From Streptomyces violaceorubidus (GTDB taxonomy: Bacteria; Actinomycetota; Actinomycetes; Streptomycetales; Streptomycetaceae), in contig NZ_JODM01000017.1 of NCBI RefSeq assembly GCF_000717995.1, forward strand, positions 1-64,000: a DNA stretch of 64,000 bases, in the 5' to 3' direction. The notes under the pieces were generated by a model. The model searched no databases and was not told where the DNA came from. It saw only the letters and a list, made by a program, of their open reading frames with translations. Shown here piece by piece: positions 44,034 to 52,213 of the stretch. Every line of letters begins with the position of its first letter. The stretch's first letter is position 1. Both the position numbers and the translations under genes were made by a program.

Positions 44034-44150
44034 GGTCATGAGTGACAGTCATGAGGCCCCGGCCGACTGTCCGGCAACCCTCCGTCCGTGGCGGGGTGCC
44101 CCGGGTGAAGACCAGGTCGTGGACAGCAAGGTCCACGGCAAGCGCGGACC
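44034..44150 (+). ncRNA. SAM-IV riboswitch
   Basis: The run GGTCATGAGTGACAGTCATG, CCGGCAACCCTCC, GGCGGGGTGCCCCGGGTGA, AGACCAGG and GGCAAGCGCGG follows the conserved core of the actinobacterial SAM-IV (S-box-like) family. GGTCA (44034-) closes with the GACC of AGACCAGG, the binding core is CCGGCAACCC/GGGTGCCCCGGGTGA, and the 3' GTGGACAG-AAGGTCCAC stem (about 44119-44136) is the extra hairpin that marks SAM-IV. The aptamer should sense S-adenosylmethionine and lower expression of the class V aminotransferase, 232 bases downstream. Such switches usually control methionine and sulfur genes. Confidence 0.85.
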
Positions 44151-44176
44151 CCTCGCGAAACCAGGGGTCCTGGGTC

Positions 44177-44231
44177 GTCCGAGGGAGTCTCCCGTGAACC
44201 AGCGAATGCGATAGGGCCTGTCCCCTCGGAC
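44177..44231 (+). promoter_or_regulatory. Possible expression platform after the riboswitch
   Basis: GTCCGAGGG (44177-44185) is exactly complementary to CCCTCGGAC (44223-44231). The 37-base loop holds GGGAGTCTCCC (44183-44193), itself an inverted repeat covering a ribosome site, and a six-codon ORF. These pairings could switch translation or termination downstream of the aptamer. Confidence 0.4.
44194..44214 (+). CDS. Candidate six-codon leader ORF
   Basis: GTG-AAC-CAG-CGA-ATG-CGA-TAG reads (M)NQRMR. GGGAG precedes it but is inside a small inverted repeat. It may be a leader peptide acting with the SAM-IV switch; it carries one internal Met codon. Such short ORFs arise by chance, so the call is weak. 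Confidence 0.25.
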   Translation: MNQRMR

Positions 44232-44381
44232 GGGCCCGACCCCTCCCAGCGGTGCTTCATGCCCCCGCGGCCCCGGTCCGGGCCGAGGAACAGGCCCCTG
44301 GCCGCAGAGCCCCGCTTCCGCATACCCCCTTCTTCTCTTTCACAGCGCCCCGCCGCGCGCTGGTCCTCACGGGAGTCCGCC

Positions 44382-45773
44382 ATGTCCGTACCCACCGCTG
44401 TCGCCACCCCGCTGCCCGTCCTCGGCCGGGACGTCACCGTGCCGCTCGTCACCGGCGGGGAGGTCACCTACGCCGCCCTCGACTACGCCGCCAGCGCACC
44501 CGCCCTCCAGCGGGTCTGGGACGACGTGGCCGCCTACGCCCCCTACTACGGCAGCGTCCACCGGGGCGCCGGGTACCTCTCGCAGCTGTCGACCGACCTG
44601 TTCGAGAACGCCCGCGGGACGGTCGCCGAGTTCCTCGGCTGCCGGGACGAGGACCAGGTGGTCTTCACCCGGTCCACCACCGACTCCCTGAACCTGCTCG
44701 CCGCCGCGCTGCCCGCCGGCTGCCGGGTCTTCGTCTTCGAGACCGAGCACCACGCCTCGCTGCTGCCCTGGCGGGACGCGCACGTGACCTACCTCGACGC
44801 CCCGCGCACCCCCGCGCAGGCCGTCGAGACCCTGGAGCGCGCCCTGGCCGCCCGCGAGCCGTACGGGCCCGCCCTGGTCTGCGTCACCGGCGCCTCCAAC
44901 GTCACCGGCGAGCTGTGGCCGGTGCGGGAGCTGGCCGCCGCCGCCCACGCGCACGGCGCCCGCATCGTGCTGGACGCCGCCCAGCTCGCCCCGCACCACC
45001 CGGTGAGCGTGCGCGACCTGGACGTCGACTGGGTCGCCTTCTCCGGGCACAAGCTGTACGCGCCCTTCGGCTCCGGCGTGCTGGCCGGGCGGGCCGACTG
45101 GCTGCGCGAGGCCGAGCCGTACCTGGCCGGCGGCGGCGCCAGCCGCAGCGTCTCCCGGCGCGCGGACGGCGGTGTGGACGTGGCGTGGCACGACAGCGCC
45201 GCCCGGCACGAGGCCGGGTCGCCCAACGTCATCGGCGCGTACGCGATCGCCTCCGCCTGCAAGGCCCTCACCGAGGCCGGGTTCGACACCCTGGTCGCCC
45301 GCGAGGAGTACCTGATCGGCAAGGTGCGCGAGGGCCTCGCCGAGGTGCCCGAGGTGCGGGTCCTCTCCCTCTTCGGGGACGACGCGCCGCGGGTCGGGGT
45401 GCTCTCGTTCGTCGTCGAGGGCTGGAACAGCTCGCACTTCGCCGCCGCGCTCTCCGCCGAGTACGGCATCGGCGTGCGCGACGGCCTGTTCTGCGCCCAC
45501 CCGCTGGTGCGCACCCTGCTCGGCAGCGACCCGCAGACGCAGGGCGAGTGCGGGGCGCCCGAGGCGGCGCCCGGCGAGAAGTCCCTCAACGCCATCCGCG
45601 TCAGCTTCGGCGCGGGCACCCCCGACGAGCACGTCGAGCGGTTCGTGGGCGCCGTCAAGGAGCTGGTGAGCGAGGGCGCCCGCTGGAACTACCGCACCGA
45701 GGACGGCCGCTGCGTGCCCGACACCACCTCCACCTCCACCGCCTCCGCCTCCACGGCCGGTACCGGCGCCTGA
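44382..45773 (+). CDS. Class V aminotransferase / cysteine desulfurase-like enzyme
   Basis: 463 residues. PLP enzyme of the class V fold with the PLP lysine K224 (FSGHKLYAPFG), the Asp in IVLDAAQLAPHHP, and Arg/His contacts in SVHRGAGYLSQLST. A loop with GLFCAHPLVRTLLG carries a cysteine that may be catalytic, as in desulfurases, though no typical SGSxC motif is present. The C-terminus ends with Thr/Ser repeats (TTSTSTASASTAGTGA). The upstream SAM-IV riboswitch strongly suggests a sulfur amino acid role (desulfuration, or a cysteine-sulfoxide or lyase reaction). The last 85 bases overlap the convergent glycerate kinase gene. Exact substrate unknown. Confidence 0.85.
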   Translation: MSVPTAVATPLPVLGRDVTVPLVTGGEVTYAALDYAASAPALQRVWDDVAAYAPYYGSVHRGAGYLSQLSTDLFENARGTVAEFLGCRDEDQVVFTRSTTDSLNLLAAALPAGCRVFVFETEHHASLLPWRDAHVTYLDAPRTPAQAVETLERALAAREPYGPALVCVTGASNVTGELWPVRELAAAAHAHGARIVLDAAQLAPHHPVSVRDLDVDWVAFSGHKLYAPFGSGVLAGRADWLREAEPYLAGGGASRSVSRRADGGVDVAWHDSAARHEAGSPNVIGAYAIASACKALTEAGFDTLVAREEYLIGKVREGLAEVPEVRVLSLFGDDAPRVGVLSFVVEGWNSSHFAAALSAEYGIGVRDGLFCAHPLVRTLLGSDPQTQGECGAPEAAPGEKSLNAIRVSFGAGTPDEHVERFVGAVKELVSEGARWNYRTEDGRCVPDTTSTSTASASTAGTGA

Positions 45774-46948
45774 GCCGCCCGGCCCGGCAGCCGCGACCCC
45801 AGCACCACCATCCGCAGCGCCCGCTCCGTGGCGTCCGTGAGGAGCTCGGAGGCGCGCAGCAGCGCGTCCGCGAGGGCCATCGGCGCCGGGACGATGCCGT
45901 GGCAGGCGTCCACCCCCGGCACCTCGTGCGCGCCCTCGCCGAGGGTGCCGGCCAGGGCGAGGACGGGCCGGCCGGAGAGCTTGGCGCGGCGGGCCACCTC
46001 GGCCGGGACCTTGCCGCGCGGCGTCTGGTGGTCCAGGGCGCCCTCGGCGGTGAGCACCAGGTCGGCGCGGGCGAGGCGGGCGTCCAGGTCGACATGGTCC
46101 AGGAGCACGTCGAAGCGGGGCAGCAGCCGGGCTCCGACGGCGGCGAGCCCCGCGCCGAGACCGCCGGAGGCGCCGGTCCCCGGGCCCGTACGCAGGTCGG
46201 TGCCGACGACACCGAGGTCGCGGGTGAGGACGCGCGCCCAGTTCTCCAGTCCGGCGGACAACTCCTCGACCTGCGCGGGCGTCGCACCCTTCTGCGGTCC
46301 GAACACCCGGGCCACGCCCTGCACTCCGCACAGCACGTTGTACGGGTTGCAGGCGACCAGCAGTTCGGTGTCCTTCAGCCGGACGTCCAGACCGGACGGG
46401 TCGATGCGGACGAGGCGGTTCAGCTCCCGTCCGCCGGGCGCCAGTTCGAAGCCGTCCGCGTCCAGCAGCCGGGCCCCGAGCGCCTGGAGCGCGCCTGCGC
46501 CCCCGTCGGAGGTGCCCGAGTCGCCGCAGCCCACCAGGACCCGCCGCACCCCGGTGCCGAGCGCGGCGCGGAGCAGCTCGCCGACCCCGTACGTGGTCGT
46601 GGCGCCGGGGTCGCGCAGGGCGCGGGGGACCAGGGACAGGCCCGCGACGGCCGCCATCTCCACCACCGCCGTGTCCCGGGAGCCGAGCAGCGCGAAGTGG
46701 GTGCCGACCCGGTCGCCGACCGGACCAGTGGCGGCCAGCGCGACCAGGCGCCCGCCGGTCGCCGTCGCCAGCGCCACCGCGGTGCCCTCGCCGCCGTCGA
46801 CCAGGGGGATCCGGTCGATCTCGGCGTCCGGCAGCACCCGGCGGACGCCCGCCGCGATGGCGTCGGCGGCGGCCTGGGCGGACAGGGATTCCTTGAAGCC
46901 GCTGGGGGCGACGACGACACGGTTCAGCACAGGGGGAGGAGAGGACAT
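45689..46948 (-). CDS. Glycerate 2-kinase, GlxK type
   Basis: 419 residues. It phosphorylates glycerate using ATP in glyoxylate/glycerate use. Family motifs: VVVAPSGFKESLSAQAAADA, IPLVDGGEGTAVAL, the GCGDSGTSDGGAGALQALGA loop, ACNPYNVLCGVQGVARVFGP, and GASGGLGAGLAAVGARLLP. The C-terminal 35 residues (EAEAVEVEVVSGTQRPSSVR) are an extension that overlaps the end of the convergent aminotransferase gene. The first 12 bases after the DASS transporter stop separate the two genes, so transporter and kinase form a unit: uptake of an acid followed by its use. Confidence 0.9.
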   Translation of the reverse strand: MSSPPPVLNRVVVAPSGFKESLSAQAAADAIAAGVRRVLPDAEIDRIPLVDGGEGTAVALATATGGRLVALAATGPVGDRVGTHFALLGSRDTAVVEMAAVAGLSLVPRALRDPGATTTYGVGELLRAALGTGVRRVLVGCGDSGTSDGGAGALQALGARLLDADGFELAPGGRELNRLVRIDPSGLDVRLKDTELLVACNPYNVLCGVQGVARVFGPQKGATPAQVEELSAGLENWARVLTRDLGVVGTDLRTGPGTGASGGLGAGLAAVGARLLPRFDVLLDHVDLDARLARADLVLTAEGALDHQTPRGKVPAEVARRAKLSGRPVLALAGTLGEGAHEVPGVDACHGIVPAPMALADALLRASELLTDATERALRMVVLGSRLPGRAAQAPVPAVEAEAVEVEVVSGTQRPSSVR

Positions 46949-46959
46949 GGCGGGCTCCT

Positions 46960-48390
46960 TCAGCGGGTCACGGGCACGCCGAGCAGCGGCCAGACCGCGG
47001 CGGCGAAGAACAGCACGAGCAGGGCGGTCAGCGGCGCCAGGACGGCGGACAGCCGCAGCAGGTCGCGCGGGGTGTAGGTGGGGACGCCGGGGACGTCGGC
47101 GAAGAGCGTGACCGGCTTGGCGGAGGCCGGCAGCGTGTGGCAGAACCCGGCCGCCGCCGTGGAGGCGAGCGCGGCGGCGACCGGGTTGACCCCGGCGCCG
47201 ACGGCCGCCGCGACCACCAGCGGGACCAGGACGGAGGAGCGGGCGGAACGGGACTGGAGGACCAGGTGGGCCGCCGTGCTCACCGCGACCACCACGCCGA
47301 GGAACACCCCCGGGGCGACGTCCGCGGGCAGGCCCGACACCAGCCACCTCGCCGCGCCGGAGTCGGCCAGCGCCACGCCCATGGCCATCGTGGCCGCCAT
47401 GAACAGCAGCAGCGACCACGGCACGGTCCTCAGCGCGTCCTTGAGCCGTACGGTGCCCAGCGCGGGGGAGGAGGCGACGACCGCGCCGATCAGCGCCACG
47501 ACGGCGGGGGAGACCTGGTGCAGGGGCTCGCTGCACCACAGCGCCACCACCGTGGCCAGCAGCAGCGCGCAGCGCTTCTCCGCCTGTGTCCACGCCCCGG
47601 TGACCGGGCTCTCGCTGTGCCGCTGCATCTCCTCGGCGGTGACGCGGACGGGGCCCGCGCGGTCCGCGCGCCGCGTGGTCGTCAGCAGGACCGTCTCGGC
47701 GGCGAGGTGGGAGGAGGCGAGGGCCGGCGGCAGGCCGAGCAGCAGCCACTGGGTGAAGCCGATCCGGTCCCCGGTCGCCTCCCACAGCACCGACACCGTG
47801 ATCAGATGCGCGCCCGCACCGATCAGGGTCGCCACCGCCGACAGCAGGATCACGGTCGGGAAAAGCAGCGCCAGCATCACGACCAGTCGCTTCCGGTCGG
47901 CGAGCGCCTTGGCGAGGGCGAGGAAGACCGGCAGCGCGAGCGCCGCCCGGCCCGAGGTGGCCGGCACCGCGAAGGCAGTGACGACCAGCGCGGCCGTCGT
48001 CAGGTGCACCAACTGCCGCACCGTGCGCGCCCCGCCCACCAGGAACACCGCCGCCCGCCCCGCGAGCCCCGTCCGGGCGACCGCGGCCGCCAGTACGAAG
48101 GCGCAGATCAGCAGCCACACGGTGGCCTCGCCCAGGGTGCCGAAGAGGGTGTCGCTGCTGATGACGCCGGTCGCGGTCAGCGCGAGTCCGGCACCCAGCG
48201 CGATGTACGTGTCGTCGACCGGCGTACCGATCCAGGCGCAGGTGGCCAGCGCGAACACGGCGAGGGTGAGGCGCGCGTCGCCGCCCAGGGCGGGGAAGTT
48301 GGCGGGGACCGCCAGCAGCGCGCACAGGGACAGCGCCACGCACAGGGCCGCCGCGAGGCGGAGGTTCGACGTCACGCATCGAGCGTCCAC
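46960..48390 (-). CDS. DASS/SLC13-type anion transporter
   Basis: About 476 residues with 11-12 membrane helices. Divalent anion:Na+ symporter-like: repeated SNT-like segments (VPATSGRAALALPVFLAL; CHTLPASAKPVTLFADV). The substrate could be a dicarboxylate, sulfate or glycerate; its position directly before glycerate kinase (11 bases apart) suggests a two- or three-carbon hydroxy acid. Start uncertain: GTG 48390 (VDARCVTSNLRL, GGAGGG 12 bases upstream) or GTG 48375; I took the longer one. Close to the two-component system that diverges in function but reads the same way. Confidence 0.82.
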   Translation of the reverse strand: MDARCVTSNLRLAAALCVALSLCALLAVPANFPALGGDARLTLAVFALATCAWIGTPVDDTYIALGAGLALTATGVISSDTLFGTLGEATVWLLICAFVLAAAVARTGLAGRAAVFLVGGARTVRQLVHLTTAALVVTAFAVPATSGRAALALPVFLALAKALADRKRLVVMLALLFPTVILLSAVATLIGAGAHLITVSVLWEATGDRIGFTQWLLLGLPPALASSHLAAETVLLTTTRRADRAGPVRVTAEEMQRHSESPVTGAWTQAEKRCALLLATVVALWCSEPLHQVSPAVVALIGAVVASSPALGTVRLKDALRTVPWSLLLFMAATMAMGVALADSGAARWLVSGLPADVAPGVFLGVVVAVSTAAHLVLQSRSARSSVLVPLVVAAAVGAGVNPVAAALASTAAAGFCHTLPASAKPVTLFADVPGVPTYTPRDLLRLSAVLAPLTALLVLFFAAAVWPLLGVPVTR

Positions 48391-48431
48391 GGGCGCGGTG
48401 AGCCCTCCATGAGGGTCACATGAAGGAAACC

Positions 48432-49097
48432 TCACCGGGTCGGCAGTCGGTAGCCCATCCCGCGCACGGTCTCCACCTGCTGGGCGCCGAGCTTCTTGCG
48501 CAGGGCCCGCACGTACACGTCCACGATGTTGGAGCCCGGGTCGAAGTCGTAGCCCCACACGTGCGACAGGATCTGCTCGCGGGACAGCACCTGTCCCGGG
48601 TGCCGCAGGAACAGCTCCAGCAGCACGAACTCACGGGCCGTCAGGTCCACCGTGCGGCCCTGGGCGCGGGCCCGGCGGGTGCGCAGGTCGAGGCTGAGCG
48701 AGCCCGACCTCAGCACCGTCACCTCCGGCGCCCTGGCCGCCGTACGCAGCCGCAGCCGCACCCGGGCCAGCAGTTCCTCGAAGCGGAACGGCTTGGTCAT
48801 CCAGTCGTCGGCGCCGCCCTCCAGACCGGCCACCGTGTCCCGTACCGAGTCCCGGGCGGTCAGCACGATCACCGGGGTCGTCACCCGGGCCTCACGCAGC
48901 TGTCGCAGGACCGTGAAGCCGTCCCGGCCGGGCAGCCCGATGTCCAGGACGACGAGGTCGAAGCCGCCGGTGAGCGCGTACTCGCAGGCGGCGTCGCCGT
49001 CGGCGACCGCGGTGGTGGTGAAGCCGTTGGCGCGCAGGCCCTTCTCGACGAAGGAGGCGATGCGCTCCTCGTCCTCGACGATGAGGATGCGGTTCAT
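48432..49097 (-). CDS. OmpR-family response regulator
   Basis: 221 residues. Receiver domain: acidic pair in ILIVEDEERIASF, phosphorylated Asp in DLVVLDIGLPGRDGFTVL, Thr in VLTARDS, Lys in DWMTKPFRFEELL. Winged-helix output domain with LTAREFVLLELFLRHPGQVL and the recognition helix DPGSNIVDVYVRALRKKL. All key residues are intact. The paired kinase is directly upstream (20-base gap). It resembles the CutR-type regulators of Streptomyces. Its targets may include the DASS transporter on the same strand. Confidence 0.93.
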   Translation of the reverse strand: MNRILIVEDEERIASFVEKGLRANGFTTTAVADGDAACEYALTGGFDLVVLDIGLPGRDGFTVLRQLREARVTTPVIVLTARDSVRDTVAGLEGGADDWMTKPFRFEELLARVRLRLRTAARAPEVTVLRSGSLSLDLRTRRARAQGRTVDLTAREFVLLELFLRHPGQVLSREQILSHVWGYDFDPGSNIVDVYVRALRKKLGAQQVETVRGMGYRLPTR

Positions 49098-49117
49098 GGG
49101 AGCCTCTTCTTCGGGAT

Positions 49118-50599
49118 TCAGTGAAGGGTGAGTACGAAGGTGGCGCCGCCGCCCTCGGTGGTGCGCAGGTCCACCCGGCCGCCGTGGCCCTCGGCGATCG
49201 CCCGGACGATCGACAGCCCGAGCCCGGCGCCCGTGCCGCGCACCCCGCGCCGGGCCGTGCCGCGCCGGAACCGCTCGAAGATCACCTCGGCGTCCTGCGG
49301 CAGGACGCCGGGGCCGGAGTCGGCGACGTACAGCTCGACGCGCGGGCCGTCGGCGCGGGACCCCATGCGGATCCGCTGGCCGGCCGTGGTGTGCTGCACG
49401 GCGTTCTGCGCGAGCTGCACCATGGCCTGGGTGATCCGCTGGGGGTCGAGCCGGGCCTCCCGGTCGGCGACCGCGTCCAGCACCCACTCCCGGTCGCCCA
49501 GGGTGCGAGCCTTGACGTAGACGTCGGCGGTGAGTTCGGCCAGCCGCACCGGCTCGGGGGTGACGAAGTCGGGGCGTTCGGCCTTGGCGAGCAGCAGCAG
49601 GTCCTCGACGATGCGGCTCATCCGGTCCAGCTCGTCGGTGACGAGGCGGACGGTCTCCTCGCGCTCGGCCGGATCGTCGCCCATCAGCTCCAGGTGGCCG
49701 CGCACGATGGTGATCGGGGTGCGCAGCTCGTGGCCAGCGTCGTCGACGAACCGGCGCTGGGTGGCGAAGGCCCGCTCCAGCCGGTCCAGCATGGCGTTGA
49801 ACGTCTCGGCGAGGGCCGCCACGTCGTCGTGGCCGTGCACCGGGATGCGCCGGGTCAGGTCCTGCTCGGTGAGCTGGGCCGCGGTCGTGCGCACCAGCCG
49901 CACCGGTTTCAGGATGCGGCCCGCCACCACCCAGGCGATGCCGGTCGTCATCAGCAGGGCGACGCCGGAGATGGCGAGCAGGACCCGGAACACCTCGTCC
50001 GCGCGCGCCTGTTCGCGCCCCGGGTGGAAGGCGACCACGAAGGCGGCCGCCGGTTCGCCGCCGTAGCGGGCCACGGTGACCTTGGCCCAGCGGATCTCGC
50101 CCTCGGGCCGGTCCAGCACGCCGGTGGAGTCGGGGGAGGCGTAGATGCGGCGCCGGGCGTCGGCGTCCTCGTGCAGGGGCCGGCCGACCGGGATCTCGCG
50201 CTGCTGGATGATCTGCGTGGGCCTGCTGCCCACCTCGCCGACCAGCCCGACCAGCTCCTCGTCCAGGTCGGCGTACTGCCGCTCCAGGAAGACCCGCAGC
50301 AGCCGGCCCGGGTCGGTGAAGGGGCGGCCCGTCTGCGGGTCGAAGCCCTGCTCCTCGAAGTTGGCGAACTCACCGGCCTCCTGCGCGAGCAGGCCGTTGA
50401 TCCGCTGGTCGGTGTCGCGCAGCAGGATCGAGCGGGTGGTCGCCGCCACCGAGGCCAGCGCGACGGCCATCACGAGCAGCAGCCACAGCAGGATGCGGAC
50501 CCGGGCCGAGACCCGGCGGCGTTCGCGCTCACCCGTCGCCCGCTCCGTCGCCGGGTCCGTCGTCGGCGTCCTGCCCCCGGTCGTCGTCATCGTCGTCAT
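49118..50599 (-). CDS. Sensor histidine kinase of the OmpR class
   Basis: 493 residues. First membrane helix at about 35-57, an extracytoplasmic sensor of about 150 residues (with LLAQEAGEFANFEEQGFDP), second helix at about 205-225, HAMP (RILKPVRLVRTTAAQLTEQD), then HisKA with the phosphorylated His in FVDDAGHELRTPITIV, and HATPase (NAVQHT, ADSGPGVL, GTGAGLGLSIVRAIA). Start MTTMTTTGGR at 50599 overlaps the preceding acidic exported protein gene by 71 bases. No clear ribosome site is visible at this start, so a later start is possible. Forms a pair with the response regulator. Confidence 0.9.
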   Translation of the reverse strand: MTTMTTTGGRTPTTDPATERATGERERRRVSARVRILLWLLLVMAVALASVAATTRSILLRDTDQRINGLLAQEAGEFANFEEQGFDPQTGRPFTDPGRLLRVFLERQYADLDEELVGLVGEVGSRPTQIIQQREIPVGRPLHEDADARRRIYASPDSTGVLDRPEGEIRWAKVTVARYGGEPAAAFVVAFHPGREQARADEVFRVLLAISGVALLMTTGIAWVVAGRILKPVRLVRTTAAQLTEQDLTRRIPVHGHDDVAALAETFNAMLDRLERAFATQRRFVDDAGHELRTPITIVRGHLELMGDDPAEREETVRLVTDELDRMSRIVEDLLLLAKAERPDFVTPEPVRLAELTADVYVKARTLGDREWVLDAVADREARLDPQRITQAMVQLAQNAVQHTTAGQRIRMGSRADGPRVELYVADSGPGVLPQDAEVIFERFRRGTARRGVRGTGAGLGLSIVRAIAEGHGGRVDLRTTEGGGATFVLTLH

Positions 50600-50825
50600 C
50601 CGCGGGGCCGTCGGTGACCGGCGGCCGTGTCACCACCTGGTCGCTGGGCGTCGGCTCGGGCGAGGAGGAGGCCGGCTTCGGGGTGGGGGAGCCGCTCTCC
50701 AGCTCCACCTTGGCCGGGACCCTCGGTTCCTGCGGGCTGTCGGTCAGGGCGAAACTGGTCGCGGCGATGCCGAGCGGGATCAGGACGACGGCCGCGAGGG
50801 CCGCCATGCGGCGGGAGAAGACCAT
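50529..50825 (-). CDS. Small exported protein with an acidic tail
   Basis: 98 residues. A signal or anchor helix at about 7-27 (MAALAAVVLIPLGIAATSFA), a Pro/Ser/Thr spacer (SGSPTPKPASSSPEPTPSDQ), then an acidic tail with seven Asp in a row and more Asp/Gly. It starts MVFSRRMAALAAVV at 50825. It precedes and overlaps the histidine kinase gene on the same strand, so both are expressed together. An acidic outside tail could bind Ca2+ or other cations and affect the sensor; this is speculation. No known domain. Confidence 0.7.
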   Translation of the reverse strand: MVFSRRMAALAAVVLIPLGIAATSFALTDSPQEPRVPAKVELESGSPTPKPASSSPEPTPSDQVVTRPPVTDGPADDDDDDDRGQDADDGPGDGAGDG

Positions 50826-50920
50826 GCCTTGGATTCTGCGCGAGGATTTTGGCGGGCCGGATGAGTAGCGGGTGAAGAACTCTTCATCCGGTGCCTCGGC
50901 TCGTTCTTCGCCTGCCGCTG

Positions 50921-50995
50921 CGTCGTGGCTGGTCGCGCCCACGCGGCGGAGCCGCACATCGATACAGCCCCGCGCCCCTTCGGGGCGCGTCCGGC
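50921..50995 (-). repeat. Dispersed intergenic repeat, copy D
   Basis: On the minus strand it reads GGGGCGCGGGGCTGTATCGA, then TGTGCGGCTCCGCCGCGTG, then GGCGCGACCAGCCACGACG. It shares GGGGCGCGGGG and GCGCGACCAGCCAC with copies A and E, with a different middle. It lies past the Lrp-type gene. Confidence 0.65.
50971..50989. terminator. Hairpin after the Lrp-type gene
   Basis: CGCGCCCC (50971-50978), loop TTC, GGGGCGCG (50982-50989). It begins about 20 bases past the stop of the Lrp-type gene and is part of repeat copy D. Confidence 0.6.
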
Positions 50996-51008
50996 TCGGC
51001 GCGATCGG

Positions 51009-51290
51009 TCAGTTGTCCAGGCCGATGGCGAACGCCGCCTCCAGGTCGTGCTGGGAGTAGGTGCGGAACGCCACGTGGGTGTCGGTGCCCTCCACGCCCG
51101 GGATCTTGCTGATCCGGCCGGGGATGACCTCGGCCAGGTCCTCGTGCTTGCTCACCCGCACCATGGCGATCAGGTCGTAGGTGCCGGTGACGGAGAAGAC
51201 CTCGCTGACGCTCTCCAGCGCGGCGATCTGCTCCGCGATCTCGGGGATGCGGTCCACGCTGGTCTTGATGAGGACGATCGCGCTGATCAC
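51009..51290 (-). CDS. Lrp/AsnC-type ligand-binding domain protein
   Basis: 93 residues: an RAM/AsnC ligand-binding domain alone (MISAIVLIKTSVDRIPEIAE, SVTGTYDLIAMVRV, FRTYSQHDLEAAF) without the usual N-terminal helix-turn-helix. Such stand-alone domains bind amino acids or partner proteins and usually form dimers or octamers. It cannot bind DNA by itself. The GTG start overlaps the stop of the rhomboid gene by 4 bases, so the two are coupled. Confidence 0.9.
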   Translation of the reverse strand: MISAIVLIKTSVDRIPEIAEQIAALESVSEVFSVTGTYDLIAMVRVSKHEDLAEVIPGRISKIPGVEGTDTHVAFRTYSQHDLEAAFAIGLDN

Positions 51291-52063
51291 GGCTGGTTCT
51301 CTCCCTCGGGCGCCGCCACTGGAACGCCACCAACTCTAGTCGTACGCCCGAACCGCACCCAGGCGAAGGCGAAGCCCAGCCCGAAGCCCACCAGGTGCGC
51401 GAGGTACGCCACCCCCGGCCCGTCCCCGGCCCGCCCCGCCGCCATCCACTGCAGGGCCGCCCAGAACGGCAGCACCACCCAGGCCGGGAAGCGCAGCGGC
51501 AGGAAGAAGAGGAAGGGCAGCAGGCTGGTCACCCGGGCCCGCGGGAAGAGGAACAGGAACGCGCCGAGGATCGCGGAGATCGCCCCCGAGGCCCCGACCA
51601 GGGACTCCTGGGAGTGGGCGTTGGCGCCCGCGTAGCCCAGCAGGGCCAGGTAGCCGCAGCCGAGGTAGAACAGGGCGAACTGGAGCCGGCCCATCCGCTC
51701 CTCGGTCATCGCGCCGAAGACGTAGAGGAAGAGCATGTTGCCCAGCAGGTGCACCCAGCTGCCGTGGACGAACAGCGCCGTGGCCGGGGTGAGCGCCGAG
51801 CCGGGGGAGTCCTCGAACAGTTCTGCGGGGATCACGCCCCAGCGCCGGAAGTAGGCGCGCTGCGCCGCCAGCAGCTCCTCCCCGGTGCCGTACACCGGGT
51901 TCAGGCCCGCCGCCGGGCTGATCAGGAACAGCAGACAGCACAGCGTGATCAGCGTGTACGTCACCGGCGCCGCCCGGCGCCGCGACGAGCGCCCGCCGAC
52001 GAGCGCCCCGACCGCCGTGACCGTTCCGCGGACCGACTTGCTCCAGTTCCGGATCATGGACAC
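51287..52063 (-). CDS. Rhomboid-family intramembrane serine protease
   Basis: 258 residues with six membrane helices. The catalytic Ser159 lies in the GASG motif (LVGASGAISAILGAF) and the His223 in AYLAHLVGFGLGFAFAW; HGSWVHLLGNMLFLYVFGAM is the conserved His-Asn region. It cleaves membrane proteins inside the bilayer; targets unknown. Start at 52063 or two codons later (MIRNW). It precedes and overlaps the Lrp-type gene. Confidence 0.9.
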   Translation of the reverse strand: MSMIRNWSKSVRGTVTAVGALVGGRSSRRRAAPVTYTLITLCCLLFLISPAAGLNPVYGTGEELLAAQRAYFRRWGVIPAELFEDSPGSALTPATALFVHGSWVHLLGNMLFLYVFGAMTEERMGRLQFALFYLGCGYLALLGYAGANAHSQESLVGASGAISAILGAFLFLFPRARVTSLLPFLFFLPLRFPAWVVLPFWAALQWMAAGRAGDGPGVAYLAHLVGFGLGFAFAWVRFGRTTRVGGVPVAAPEGENQP

Positions 52064-52213
52064 AGAGCATGACGTAACGGACGCGAGGGCTCATAGCGCC
52101 TCGCCGCCGTGGACACGCGGGCGTCGGGTACCCGCCAGGCCGTAGGGTTACGTGCCACACGTACCGGGGGATCCCGGCGCGTCACCGACACTGGAAGAGA
52201 GCGAACAGCCACG

